In this document: in pieces, positions 12,037-23,796 of the stretch
Layout: every line of letters starts with the position of its first letter
Position numbering within the stretch: the first letter of the stretch is position 1
Assembly: GCF_964340395.1 (NCBI RefSeq)
Contig: NC_135564.1
Location: forward strand, 15,129,012 to 15,191,011
Reading direction: 5' to 3'
DNA: 62,000 bases
Source: Glandiceps talaboti
Taxonomy: Eukaryota > Hemichordata > Enteropneusta > Spengelidae
Translations under genes and position numbers: made by a program
The notes under the pieces: model-generated
What the model saw: the letters and a program-made list of their open reading frames with translations, nothing else
What the model was told of the DNA's origin: nothing
The model's database searches: none

Positions 12037-15000
12037 ATGAGGTGAGAAAATAGTGATTTTTTTTATTATGATATTGTACTACAGCAGATGTATACGACGT
12101 TCAACAAACTGGTTTTGCGTGGCATGTTTCTTGTATTTCTATGGCATCATACTCTGTATTGCTTTAAATTGCCTCGAGTGTTTAAGCTTGGTTGTACTCT
12201 GGAGTAAACTTCTGATGAATTCATGTTCTGAAATCTGGTGAGAAATTTAGTCAAAATTTCCGATGAACTGAAATAGTTTGAAAATAATGTTGAAAAGGTT
12301 TTTGCAAAATTAATTAAATATAATTCGAAGAACACACTCGGTCTTTCCATGGTGAGTACGTATTTATATACCTTTCCGTACATGTTCATTTATTTCTGAT
12401 CGCAGATTTTTTTTCCTGCGCATTTGTTACATTGTATATTTGGCAGGCAAACGAATTTCAAACTAGTTTAAGTTCCTCGCGGCATGATTCTCTTTTATTC
12501 AATGACAATTTCAATTGTGAATCTATCGCATCGATGACATTTTGTGCGAATATATATTTTGACATTTCGATTTCTAACAAGATAAGACACATCGCCTTAT
12601 TTAACAGGGTAAAAATCCCCCTAAGAGTCTGAAAGTATTGAGTTATTGAAAACAGGAGTCTACGATTTAGCGCCAGGATACTTATCGCGAACATATTTTA
12701 GGGAATTTACAATATTGTGTTTAATATACCCGAGAACCGATATCCTACCAACTTCATATACCCATGTATGAATTGGTCAGGGAATGGGTCATCACATGGC
12801 ATTGTTTGCCAACTGTGGTAATTGTTAACGTTTCCGGTGATAGGTTTGAAAGGCTGTGCATAGCAGAGGACTGTCACATTAGTAAAAAAGTGTGGTGCTG
12901 GGTTGACTGCCGTCCAGTTGATTCATGTTGAGATTTCTTCACTTTCTGATGGTAAGGAGATGTGGCGTTTGATATGTCTACACTTCCAAACGTTGGTGCT
13001 AGGTTCGATACAAAGTTTCCTCCAGCGCATTGAGTTAACGAAAATATCGTTGTTTGTAATATCACTGTCATCCAGTTTCGGAGAGGTTTAGTCCGCCATG
13101 GGGAAGAGGTTGCAGTGATGACCTCCGGTGATGGAATTGTCACCGGTGGTTTTTGTAGTTCGCTGATATATCTTCTTTCAACTTTCTTTGCTTGCGTTGG
13201 TTTGTAGTTAACTGCGTTGATGTTTGATGTCGTCGATGTCGCTTGGTTTGACTTCAGCAGTGCGATAGATAGGCCACAAGTCATACCCTCCACTTTGATG
13301 ACCCGACGTTGCTATCCGAGGCTAATAGGTGTAGTGAACCATGTATCCCCCTAATGGTCCTTGATGAGAGTTCGGTATTCAAAACGCCATGTCTCTATTT
13401 TAGATTATTTTGTCTGCGATTGATGAGGAGTCCACACTGTTCCATGTCGAATGTGAAACTGATCATTGAGTGTGACGATGTAAGTTGTCAAACACATGGG
13501 TGCACTTCAATCCGAATTCAAATGTTTTTTTGTTTTTTGTTTTTTTTAAATGTTAACGTTGTGTTTAGGTACAATAACTTACTCGTAATATCGTTCACAG
13601 ATCGTACACACTGAGTCTTGAATCACATATGTATAAACATTTGTGTAGCTCTATACACATTGCATAAAATACAATTGATTTGGGGGTTCGCACCGAAAAC
13701 TCAGCTCCCTAAATGGTGGTCACGATTTCGACCTGTTTCTGTACTACTTAAAGATAATATCGACCTCTAATAAACATTGTACAGTGTCTGATTATTGATA
13801 TTTTAACAAATTTTCAGTGAGTATATTATGGTTGTCTGATCGAAAATAGTACTCCAGTTACAACTAGTACAGTTTTAACATGGTGACAAATTCAAAACTG
13901 AGCTTGCGTTCAAGATTTAACTTGCTACAGATAATATTAACCATTGGTTAACCACTAGTGAACCACTAGTGTCTTTTCATAAAGTAAATGACCATTTTTT
14001 GGGGGTAAAAAACAGCAAATAGTGAATAGCGATTAAAGCCAGTAAAACAAATGACAGATATAACAGTTTGTTCCAAATTTAAATTGCGGGTACGGACTTG
14101 ATAACGGCTAGAAGAGAGCAACTGATAAGGTCATTTGCGCGATGCGTGCTGTCGCAACGATAGAGGCTCTACGGACAATTCGTCCGTAGCAAACCTGTGT
14201 TATCAGACAGAGCTTCCCCACCAGCATAACTCTATACATGTACTACGGTGTAACTTCGGTTTTACTGACCTTGGTGCACTACGTGGCTTGGTATACCTAG
14301 GTTTTTAGCCGTACTGTCTACTTACTTTACTCAATGTAGTATACGTACATACACAGAGCAGTACGTCAAAGGTTAAGAACACTAGTGTATGTACCGCTGC
14401 CGGTGAGAGCTACGTACGTGTGACAGTACCCCAGACAGTAAGGATCAGTACACTACCACTGGCAGTACATGTACACTGAATTGCGTACCCCTAATAATAA
14501 CGTAACGCTGAAAAGTCTACGCTACGCAGTGACAGTTATGCAGTGGTACATTAGGCAAAATAAAATAAAAATATCTGTTTCCAATATCATGACATCAGAA
14601 AATAGGGTAGTTAGGTCGGAATGTTATTTTATTTTTATTTTTATTTTTTTTAATTACTTCGAGCCCAATAAGATACGATACTCGTGAGTCGAGTTTGATG
14701 GGATGTAAAAGCAGTAAATGAAGACATAGTTAATAAGTAGAAAATTAGAGTTATGTAGACTACAAATATTGTTAAAGTTTTAAAAAAACGGTTTACTCTG
14801 TCGAATACGCGTTTAAAAAAAAGTGACCACAGATGAGACAAAGGAAATAGAAGTTAATTGTTACTATTTTCCCTTTTCGCATGCAAAAAAACATGTGTTG
14901 GGTCGGGGGCTTAACCTAGTGTCGGTCGGGTTTTTGTTTTGCATTACTGGTGTTCTACACTACCTCTTACCGTTACTCGAGAAGGCAATGTGACAGTAAT

Positions 15001-16126
15001 GTACTTTACCACTGTGTTACACCACAGAAGGGAATTTGCGTGTGTAAATATTTGGATGAAACGATCTCGCTTTTGTTAAACTTTCTTTTATCACACTTGG
15101 CTACAGCGACAAGCCACACTGTTATCGAGTCCATGAAAATTTAAGTTGTATTTTATTCCTTTTCTAATATTATATTTTTCTCGTGACATCATCACTGGGA
15201 ATGTATATGTGGTTTCACCCAGGCAGACTATCGCTCCGTGTCAACGACAACTATCACACGAGCGTTTGTTTTTTCGGTGATTGTGCGTTGGCGTCCAGTG
15301 TCCGTGCAGCCGTCGACTTTTTGTGTTTTTCCTAAGTTTGAGCCACTACTCACAATTGATATTTGATATGGGTACATATCTGGTTGTGTCTCTTCAACTG
15401 TCCTGTCAAGAAACACGAAAACTGTCATTAATTTTGAATTTTAAGTGAATGTTTTGGTACTTTTACGTCAAACATAAAATATAATGTTATACCAATCTGT
15501 ACGTTGTGTTGGTCAGCTTTACATCAATCGACTTCATTTTCTGAATATGTCATCGAAAGTTTCAAGGTGCAGCTATTCTGAGAGACAGGTTTTTTGTTTA
15601 CTTCTTCTATGTCTGTGTTTTTTTTACTTCTTATGTTTGGCTATGGAATTGTAATAACGTGTGGTCTACAACCCTCTGTCACTTTTGTCGATGTGTGATT
15701 GTCTGAGTCATTGTGACATTATTATCGCACTTCTGACTATTCGTGTAGCATCTAGTCAGAAAACATTGATGGTTATTTAATTGTATTATAAATCTTTTTA
15801 TTATTTTACCTTTAAATTCTCTGTATATTTTATCTTGTTTCGTTTTAATAGCAGTTAAATTTGTTTGAAACCTAACTTCTTTATTGACCAGCAAGGGTAA
15901 ATAGAAACAATATCTTTTTGTCACAATGATGTGTATTTTCTTACAGTTTCAAATTGTTGTCAGCTGCAGCCATATTCTGCTCCATTGTCAGTGTTTATAC
16001 CCAGGGTAAGTTTATTTTCCTTTAAATCATTCAAACAAGTCACATTGTCTATGTATCTGTGTGTGTGTGTATGTATGTATGTATGTATGTATGTATGTAT
16101 GTATGTATGTGTGTCTGTGTGTATGT

Positions 16127-16160
<34 letters not shown>

Positions 16161-18859
16161 TGTATGTATGTGTGTGTGCGTGCGTGCGTGCTTGCGTGTG
16201 CGTACTTGCGTGCGCATGCTCGACATACACACATATGCATCCATGCATTCAATACCCACAAAGACACAAACTATTGCACAAACAAGTACACAGACGTGGC
16301 GAGAAAGTAACAGTCCTAGAATTCTGGGTGATATTTGCTAAATAAGTTGTCCATCAACCATATGTTCACCATTCTCTCTGCAAACATTTATCATTTTATT
16401 GTTATGATGTATACGTAGTTCATTTCTAAGCATTTACTCATTTACATCTCTAAAAATAATGCAATATCTAATTCTGTTAAAAGTACGTATTCCTAATATG
16501 ATTAGAATACTGTGGTATAAACACATCAGTTGTTGAGGGAGTTTACACAGCAAAGCACTTCTTGACTCACATTACTCTGGATACTAGTAGAGATGGTGTA
16601 GCCTTCTAAATACTAGAATATGAATTGTCAAAATGTTGAGCAGTTCATGGAGATTTTTGTAAAAGATTGTTTTTATTACTTGTCATATTATTATGTGTTT
16701 TTTGTTTTAATTCTGCAGAGGTCCGAGTTGACACCTTCACTGTCAAGAATCCTACATTAGTGTATTATGTGGACATCCCTGTTATTGTCACGTTTGACCT
16801 TGCAATGACGGAAAATGGTGGCGCCACTACAGACGGATCAGTGACAGTCGTGGAACTTAAGTTCAATACTGATGAGACAACCGCTCCAACATCAACAGCG
16901 TTTTCCGCAACCTTTACTGCGAACCCATTTGCCATTACTCAGGCTACTGCAGCTACTATAACCGATGCTACTGCCGAAGTCACCCTTCCCAGTACAGGTT
17001 GTGATGCAGTTACCCATGTCTGTGCAGTTATTACTGCCACTGATGACACCGACGTCTCTGATGATTTTAAATGTATTGCAATTGGTTCTGGTGCTGCACA
17101 GGCTGGGACCAAAACCTGTGCTACAGGTATTCTCATTTCCATGTCATTTTTATTCATTAAAACTAATATTGAATGTTATAACACGTCAGTAACTCATCGA
17201 TGAACATACTTACTATTTTTCTCGTCTTGAGTTTTCAACATTTGTTAATTAGACTACTATTTTAATCTTTCATTTCAATTTCCTATTTCCAACCAGGAAA
17301 TAGAGACATTTTCACAAAATATAGATTCTGGAGAATCATTTCATGATTTTATATTACACATTACCTTTTATGTATTGTAAGTGCTAAATAGTTGAATTAC
17401 AAAACAGGCAGATATTGTTCACTTTAGAGCGCATTTGGACACATGGACACTCCTTCATCATTTGTTGCACTATTTTCTTTGTTTATGAGATATTTGAAGT
17501 ACACCTGCGGTCAAATGTGTATTTTGTGTCTGTATTTACTTCTCTAATCAGCTGCCTGCTCTAGACTGACACTTGCAAACGGCACTGTGATGCCCGACAC
17601 GCTCACACATGGTACAGAAGTAACAATCACGTGTGATGGGGGTACCACACTGACTGGTGGTGACGCTACGAGAACTTGTATGAATGGAGATTGGAGTGGT
17701 ACTATGCCAACATGTGAAGCAAGTGGAGGTAAATATAATCATATTCTATTAGTCAGTATGCGATGTGTTATGTGTGTTTGTTTTGTTGGATGTCTTTACG
17801 TATGTTTGGACGGTTTATTTGTTGTCTGGTTGGTTGGTTGGTTGGTTGGTTGGTTGGTCGGTTGGTTGGTCTGTTCCTGGTTTGGTTGCTTGATTGCTTG
17901 GTTGCTTTAATACTTGGTTGGTTGGTTGGTTGGTTGGTTGGTTGGTTGGTTGGTCGGTCGATCGTTGGTTCAGTTTAGTTGGTTAGTTCAAGTTGGTTGG
18001 TCGGTCGGAATGCTGTATACTGTAGCAGTGATTTTTATCCCATATATTTGAACAGAATGCCACACGATGTATAGAATTCAGTCAATGTATTTGTACACCT
18101 GCAAAGCACTACGCTTAATCGTAAGGAGAGGACTGGGGACTGATTAGACTTTGAGCTCCTGTTTTGCGTTTTCCAACTTTAAAGCTAAGCCTAAATAAAT
18201 GTACTTTTCTCCACTTTCTGATGAGAACTGCGCTTACTTTGACAGATCTTATTGTTTCTTTCGTTTAGTATGGTCACACATTGTTTTTTTGTTTTTCTCT
18301 TCAGGGACCACAGGAGGTGATTGTAGTGCGTTGACTGCACCGACCAATGGATCCCTGTCGTCCACTGTTGTCACAAGTGGTACTGATGTAACCGTGAGCT
18401 GTAATGAAGGATTCACCCGATGTGGTGACGAAAAAATAACTTGTACCGACGCCAAATGGAGTGGTGCCGTGGCAACCTGCAAAACCGAATGTAAATAGAA
18501 ATCTTGTTATTTTTCACCCATTTTACCGAGGAGCTAGGAGATAGTCTGTACGCCAAAATGGAGCGCCCTCACACACCGGTCAACCCCTTTCAGCTAGAGC
18601 TATCCGGTGAGAGGGAGGAGTGATGAGACGTATGTTATTGTCCACCACCATTTCAGTTAATGACACTTTTATTTGAGCGACAACAGTCATTGTCTTGTAT
18701 TTTAGTCATAGCGTCTGCTTAAAAACTTAGAAGTAGGAAATATATATTTATTTGTGTTTACATGATTCCTACAAATCACTGTATGTATGTATGTATGTAT
18801 GTATGTATGTATGTATGTATGTATGTATGTATGTATGTATGTATGTATGTATGTATGTA

Positions 18860-18892
<33 letters not shown>

Positions 18893-19405
18893 ACATACAT
18901 ACATACAATAAGAACCCCTTTTTTTGCAGTTTATTGAGTTAAAAACACGATTTTGGATTCTTGTTGTTTGACACTGTTTTTTCAAGTAGAAAAATAAAAC
19001 AATAGGTCGGTTGTTTTATTAATTAATAATCCAAAAGTACTGAACAAAAGCAGTTCTTTTTTAATATATAGCATTGGACTTTCAACTTGTCTTGGTCGAC
19101 TGTCCTCATCAGAGCGACGACTTCCATATATAGTTACAGCTGCCCACTAGGTGGCAGTATTCGTGAAATAGGCACGTGGCAATTATATTTTGCAAAAAAG
19201 AAGCACTGGGCTTTCGATCTATCATGGTCAACGAATCTCATGAGTATGATGATTTCTCTACGTAGCTGGCACGGTATATGTTATGCTACTATTTTTTCCT
19301 TCCTTAGGCGATGATGACGATAAGGATGGTGGTGTTATTCCAACACTGAGTAAATTTCTGGCCTGGAATATGATTGTAGTTGTACTGGCTTTCCTGAACA
19401 TGTAA
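12037..19405 (+). CDS. secreted/GPI-anchor-like protein with two sushi (CCP) domains, 5 exons
   Basis: Exons by eye: 12037-12041, 15947-16005, 16719-17126, 17552-17728, 18305-18490, 19308-19405; the first is only ATGAG. All introns are GT..AG and phases match throughout, giving 310 aa. Residues 1-21 form a signal peptide ([20 protein letters not shown]). Residues 22-157 form a Thr/Ala-rich beta-type domain with Cys near its end that I do not recognise. Two sushi domains follow (about 158-216 and 217-278), each on its own phase 1-1 exon with four Cys and the Trp before the last Cys. The tail holds CDDDDKDGG and a hydrophobic C-terminus ([10 protein letters not shown]), like a GPI-anchor signal. 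The protein probably acts at the cell surface in recognition or complement-like binding. The first exon is the least certain: it was chosen for its TATA box, A at -3, and phase fit. Confidence 0.65.
12930..13293 (-). pseudogene. possible decayed coding region, frameshifted
   Basis: On the minus strand two frames carry protein-like sequence in succession: one reads [20 protein letters not shown] onward, and after a shift near 13100 another reads [20 protein letters not shown] onward, ending at a stop near 12930. The composition looks coding in both, and the pattern suggests a gene broken by an indel. I recognise no family. It lies in intron 1 of the sushi gene on the opposite strand. Confidence 0.25.
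13690..14010. repeat. dispersed repeat family A, copy 2 (partial)
   Basis: It shares CACGATTTCGACCTGTTTCT, GATAATATCGACCT, GTCTGATCGAAAA and ACATGGTGACAAATTCAAA with copy 1 (3730-4670), and then diverges. It sits in intron 1 of the sushi-domain gene. Confidence 0.65.
14011..15946. other. intron 1 remainder, nothing recognised
   Basis: This is inside the long first intron of the sushi-domain gene. Short ORFs are present, including a 66-codon minus-strand frame at 15228-15428 of mixed composition, but none has supporting splice sites or motifs. Confidence 0.4.
16051..16230. repeat. (GTAT)n and (GTGC)n microsatellite
   Basis: GTAT repeats with GTGT interruptions pass into GCGTGCGTGC. It lies in intron 2 of the sushi-domain gene, just after the signal-peptide exon. 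Confidence 0.95.
17826..17990. repeat. (GGTT)n microsatellite
   Basis: Two GGTT runs are separated by a GCTT-rich piece. They lie in the intron between the two sushi-domain exons. Confidence 0.9.
18530..18625. repeat. copy of the 20942-21033 element, opposite orientation
   Basis: GGAGCGCCCTCACACACCGG followed by TCAACCCC is nearly the reverse complement of the block at about 20975-21012. It lies in the last intron of the sushi gene. Confidence 0.5.
18779..18907. repeat. (GTAT)n microsatellite
   Basis: About 20 GTAT units, a short (GT)n, and then a CATA tail, forming a near-palindromic end. It lies in the last intron of the sushi-domain gene. Confidence 0.95.
19087..19247 (-). repeat. two related retroelement-end-like motifs
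   Basis: On the minus strand, CTGATGAGGACAGTCGACC..GAAAGTCCAATGC (about 19074-19115) and CTCATGAGATTCGTTGACC..GAAAGCCCAGTGC (about 19205-19247) are diverged copies of one motif. The CTGATGA..GAAA spacing recalls hammerhead ribozymes, but neither helix II nor helix III folds well, so I list them as repeat relics. Confidence 0.35.
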
Positions 19406-19545
19406 CCTTGATGAAGTAGTAAGTACAATATAGTCTTAATGTACCCATATATTATTGATATCCCCATATAGGAAGGTGAACGTGGCGCATGTGCCGTCCA
19501 AATAGGTCAACTTGTCATGAACAACCCAACTATATATCCATACAA

Positions 19546-19551
19546 AATAAA
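19546..19551 (+). terminator. polyadenylation signal for the sushi-domain gene
   Basis: AATAAA lies 141 bp downstream of the TAA stop at 19403-19405. It is the first canonical signal after the stop. Confidence 0.5.
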
Positions 19552-20520
19552 TCCTTAAATACAGGTTCTATTAAAACAATGTACTGTCTAGTTCATGGTG
19601 TAGAATACATGATAAACTTTCGAGAGAAAATCATCTTCACAACATTTACCTGTTGTATCTCAAACCAAATCTTACTGTCTAAGCATCTGAGCAACTTGCA
19701 GGACGGGCAGTTGTAAAACTCATTATTTAGCTGGTTCCCCGAGAATGACCTTGATAACATACCTGTATAGCGCCTGTAACTGCTGAAACCCCTTAAGCAT
19801 GTTTCCACATTTATTTGGAAAAATCCAGCAAAACCCCTTGTAGTATATATCCGAGTATCCCATTGTAGTACTGTGTGTTGATGAGATTTGTTGTAAACAC
19901 TTTAGGTAAAAAGGAAATTTAAGTTTGTTGGGATTGTGATCTTATCACAGGCAATTTATTGCTACGATAAAAATTGTCTTTAGTATGGACTACTGACCAA
20001 TGAAATGTCCAAAAAGACAACACAACGGCTGGAAATCACGTAAACTGTGAAGCCCGGAATCAAGTTGACTTTATTTCGTAGGGTTTTCTATGTTTACGCA
20101 CACGTCACTTAAAAATCAATTGTTTGCCCCGAAATAGGAGCCCTAATCGTTTCTAGAAGGCAACATCCATTGAACAACATCCATTGTATCATCCTGGCAT
20201 AGAAATCCGTCCAATTCATTTGCTGCAGTTTTTCATGAAGAAAACGTACTTGGACAATATTCTGAGTCCGCTAAATTTCCCAACACATTGACAAGCTAAC
20301 AATTCATTTTTGCAAAACAGTAGTATATGGAAATATTCTAGTGGCCCCCCGGGTGTCAAGTTATCACTGTCAAGAGTCAACCCAACAATGGCTGTCTTCT
20401 AAGTCGGTTAGAATTCGATGCACTTATGCTTCTTCTTTTCTCTTGTTGACTTATAGAGAACGAACTACAAGACCCGATGCTGACAACACCATCCTGACAG
20501 TTTGAATACTTGAGAGTGCC

Positions 20521-20860
20521 TTGAAGTGGCCATATGGATGAGAAGTTGGTATTTATTTTTGGATTTTTAATTAATGAAACAATTTTACTATATTTTTCTA
20601 CTTGAAATATAATGTGAAACAACATATACCAAGCTCTTGTTTGTAACTCAATAAATTGCAAAGTGTTTGTTATTGTATGTACAATAACAGCAATCTTGCC
20701 AACTTTTTGTCTTTAGCTTTTGCAATTTATTGAATTACAAATATGGACTTTGTCGATGCTGTTTCACATTTACTTCAAGTATGGAAACATGGTAAAGTTG
20801 TTTTATAAATTAAATAATCCAAAATAAATACCCATTTGACATCCATATGGCCACTTTAAT
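20521..20860. mobile_element. MITE family B, copy 2
   Basis: The left end GAAGTGGCCATATGGATGAG and the right end CATCCATATGGCCACTTTAA are inverted repeats that match copy 1 at 10245-10590. The interior is AT-rich with no ORF of note. Confidence 0.8.
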
Positions 20861-20941
20861 ATCAACTGCCTTGCCACCTCTTCCATATGAGTGTACAACA
20901 CATAAATGTTAACAGTCCTAATAGAGTTCTAGCTGATCACT

Positions 20942-21033
20942 AGATTGTAAGATACGTCCGCCCTCAACGGACTGCCCTGGGAATGGAGTTGACCGATGTG
21001 TGAGGGCGCCCCGTCACGGTGTACCTTACAATC
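20942..21033. mobile_element. short palindromic element
   Basis: Terminal inverted repeats AGATTGTAAGATAC and GTACCTTACAATCT bound 92 bp with internal GC-rich mirrored blocks. A reverse-oriented relative lies at 18530-18625. Confidence 0.55.
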
Positions 21034-22744
21034 TACCTGATCACATGCCTATGCAAATGTTTATGCCGTGAATCAAATTTCCTTATCAGCACAATTTAGG
21101 TAAATCCTCGCATCATATTCTTTCTAGCTTTTTTCCCCTTCAAATTTCTGGGGGGGGGGGGGTTCGTTTTGCAACAGTCATTACATAGACCCAAAAGTTC
21201 GGTGCCAGGATCATATCAAGGGTTTTGGGTAACACACCAAAATAACTTGAATCATGCCTTTCATGATTTTCCCCAGTGAGACTATTAGTTCTTGAAGCGA
21301 TCAATTAGTTCAGAGTACATTTATGTGTTTGACACTATATAATCTACTATTGGAAGAGACTGCATGGCCTTAAAATCATCACTATATATCAATTCTGCTC
21401 ACTAGATTAACCATTACAGTTTAATTTTGCCAGCAAATTTTATCAAAACATTGATCATTCGTGTATGTCTTAGTTCTGGTACTTTATTCCGATGTTGACA
21501 AAGTCACATGTTGTAAATCAATATGTAATATCACCATGTATATCAAGCCATCTCCTGTTCTAACATGTACACGCTATTTTCAACAGCCTTCTTAAATTAC
21601 CCAGTATGTACTGTTAAATTTTTAACGCCAAATTTTCACTCAAGCCTCTACCTGTGTTTGTATGGCACTTTGTTGCTGGGGTCCTCTGCGACAGGTGTCT
21701 GGTTATCAAAATTCTTTCGTTTTTACACACTACAAGTACTTCATGTCAAATTGTCCCCCCCCCCCCGTATTGAAATACATTGTGATAGTAAACTCATACA
21801 TGATCCGACTTAATACATCACCATATATAAATTTCAAAATTATTGGCCATTTGACTAATATATTCGCTCTGTAATGTGTAATCTGCGTGTGTTGTTAGCA
21901 CATAAAATGTTGCATGTGTGATTTATTAGTATGCGGAAAATGCAACATAACATTCAATCTTCGGTTATCAAAATTATAGCATATAGACGAGATATTTTGA
22001 CAGGCAAACATGATAACTGGTGTTTTCCTATGACGTTACTATGAATGTAGTCAGAGGGCAGTTACATTACATACGTAAACCACATGTGTAGTAATTTGGT
22101 GCTCTCTGTGCTTGATGACTACGTAACTGAGATTAACACTGGTTTGATACTAAACTGTGCACCATAGCTAAAAAGTAGAATGGTTTTATAAGCTTCCAGT
22201 TATCATTTTATCTTAACCTCTGACCACTGTTTGGTGGTCGGAGTCGTAACTTCTCTTTTGTACTTTTACAGAGTACAACTTCCTGTAAAATAATCCGTCC
22301 TTAATAGTGACACCGATTTAGAAACATCCGTCTGTATAGTTCCATTGCCTGGGAGACTATCTTTGTCTTTCAAATCTAGTGATCCTTCATTGGATTTTAA
22401 ATATAACGAGTCTCTATGACAATAGTTTCCGTGAAAACAATAGACAATTTAGACTGAAAGATTCGTCGTAGTTGGCGCTCTTCATATGTTAAACATGAGT
22501 TTCAACAATGAAGACTCTTTTAATCTAAGAGACCATCTGTCCCCCCCCCCCCCAGAAGCTTTTTTTAGAAACATTTGCTGTAAAATATTGTCTTTCCCAA
22601 TAATAGCTTGTCATGTCAACATTGTCAGTTCTTTAATGTTATATTGAAATAACCCAAGTTTGGACTTGATCTCTGTCATATTTTTGGAGAATGTTTTAGA
22701 GGGCGCTGTTTCATTCGTCGTTATCATTAGACAACATATCAATT
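21034..22744. other. non-genic stretch
   Basis: There are mononucleotide runs of G (about 21150), C (about 21755) and C (about 22540), but no supported gene, RNA or array. Confidence 0.45.
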
Positions 22745-23330
22745 TAAAGTAAGCTTGACCGAAAGAAGGAGATTATTTAACTCGACTAGGTTCAAGAATT
22801 GAAATAACCGCATTCTGCCAATGAAGTACAACGTATGCTGTAAACATCTTGTGACGTCATTGCCTTTAGGGTTGACTTATCATAACATTTCGATTTTCAA
22901 ACTTGACCGAAAGGGGGAAACAGTCTAACTCGACTAGGCGAAAGACTGATCATTTCCATTTTTTTTCAACAACAAATAAATGACAATCGAAACTCTAAAC
23001 ACATTGAAAGCTAATAGCGTATATCTCAATCTAAAGCAAACATCTGTCCCGATTAGGTTTTCAACTTCAAACTTAAAACATTGTGCAACGTTTCAAAATG
23101 TCAATGAAAAGTGAATCGAAAGAGAACGACTTTCTCAATCTCGACTAGGTTATAGATTGGACCCTTCAATTTGAAAACAAAAACGTTAACAACTTCAGAA
23201 TTTTGACCTGAGATAGTAAATGAAACCCGTTCACTGTGTGTCAGACAACTTTCAATTTTGAAGCTGACTAACCGAATGGGAAAGATTATTTTGCTCCACT
23301 AATAAGATTGGAAGCTCTGTGTTTGTTAAT
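22745..23330. repeat. degenerate tandem repeat with CGAAAG..CGACTAGG core
   Basis: Four diverged units share a block of the form ACCGAAAG-purine tract-TTTAACTCGACTAGGTT, at about 22755, 22900, 23120 and 23265, with spacing of 145-220 bp. The first two units are closest (CTTGACCGAAAG in both). No coding frame. Its origin is unknown. Confidence 0.5.
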
Positions 23331-23392
23331 GAATGAATTTTGGCAATAAAAGCCTGTAAGCCTCTAAATATCACATTTCGTGTCATTTATTT

Positions 23393-23731
23393 TAGTGTGT
23401 TTGTGTTTGTGTTTGTGTTTGTGTTTGTGTTTGTGTTTGTGTTTGTTTGTTTGTTTGTTTGTATGTGTGTGTGTTTGTTTGTTTGTTTGTTTGTTTGTTT
23501 GTTTGTTTGTTTGTTTGAATGTATGTTTGTTTGTTCGTATGTATGTATGTATGTATGTATGTATGTATGTATGTATGTATGTATGTATGTATGTGTATTG
23601 GTGTGTGCGTGCGTATGTATGTATGTATGTATGTATGTATGTATGCATGTATGTATGTATGCATGCATGCATCCATCCATCCATCCATCCATCCATCCAT
23701 CCATCCAACAGAGAGGGAGAGAGAGAGAGAG

Positions 23732-23794
<63 letters not shown>
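23393..23794. repeat. compound microsatellite (TTTGTG, GTTT, GTAT, CATC, GA, GT)
   Basis: Successive arrays of GTTTGT hexamers, GTTT, GTAT, GCAT, CCAT, GA and GT cover about 400 bp. Repeat family A copy 3 begins directly at its right edge. Confidence 0.95.
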
Positions 23795-23795
<1 letters not shown>

Positions 23796-23796
23796 A

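Noticed and set aside
15931-16341. Start of the sushi gene at a long ORF beginning near 15931
   Set aside because: Its frame differs from the signal-peptide frame and runs into a microsatellite; the splice model in the third frame fits both neighbours.
16667-16718. In-frame extension upstream of exon 3 of the sushi gene as its own signal peptide
   Set aside because: The hydrophobic run is the T-rich tract before the TTCTGCAG acceptor, has no ATG, and a proper signal peptide is supplied by the upstream exon.
20440-20505. Alternative last exon of the sushi gene after TGACTTATAG
   Set aside because: Joining the upstream phase gives an immediate TAG; the related sequence at 25243 also shows no shared frame.
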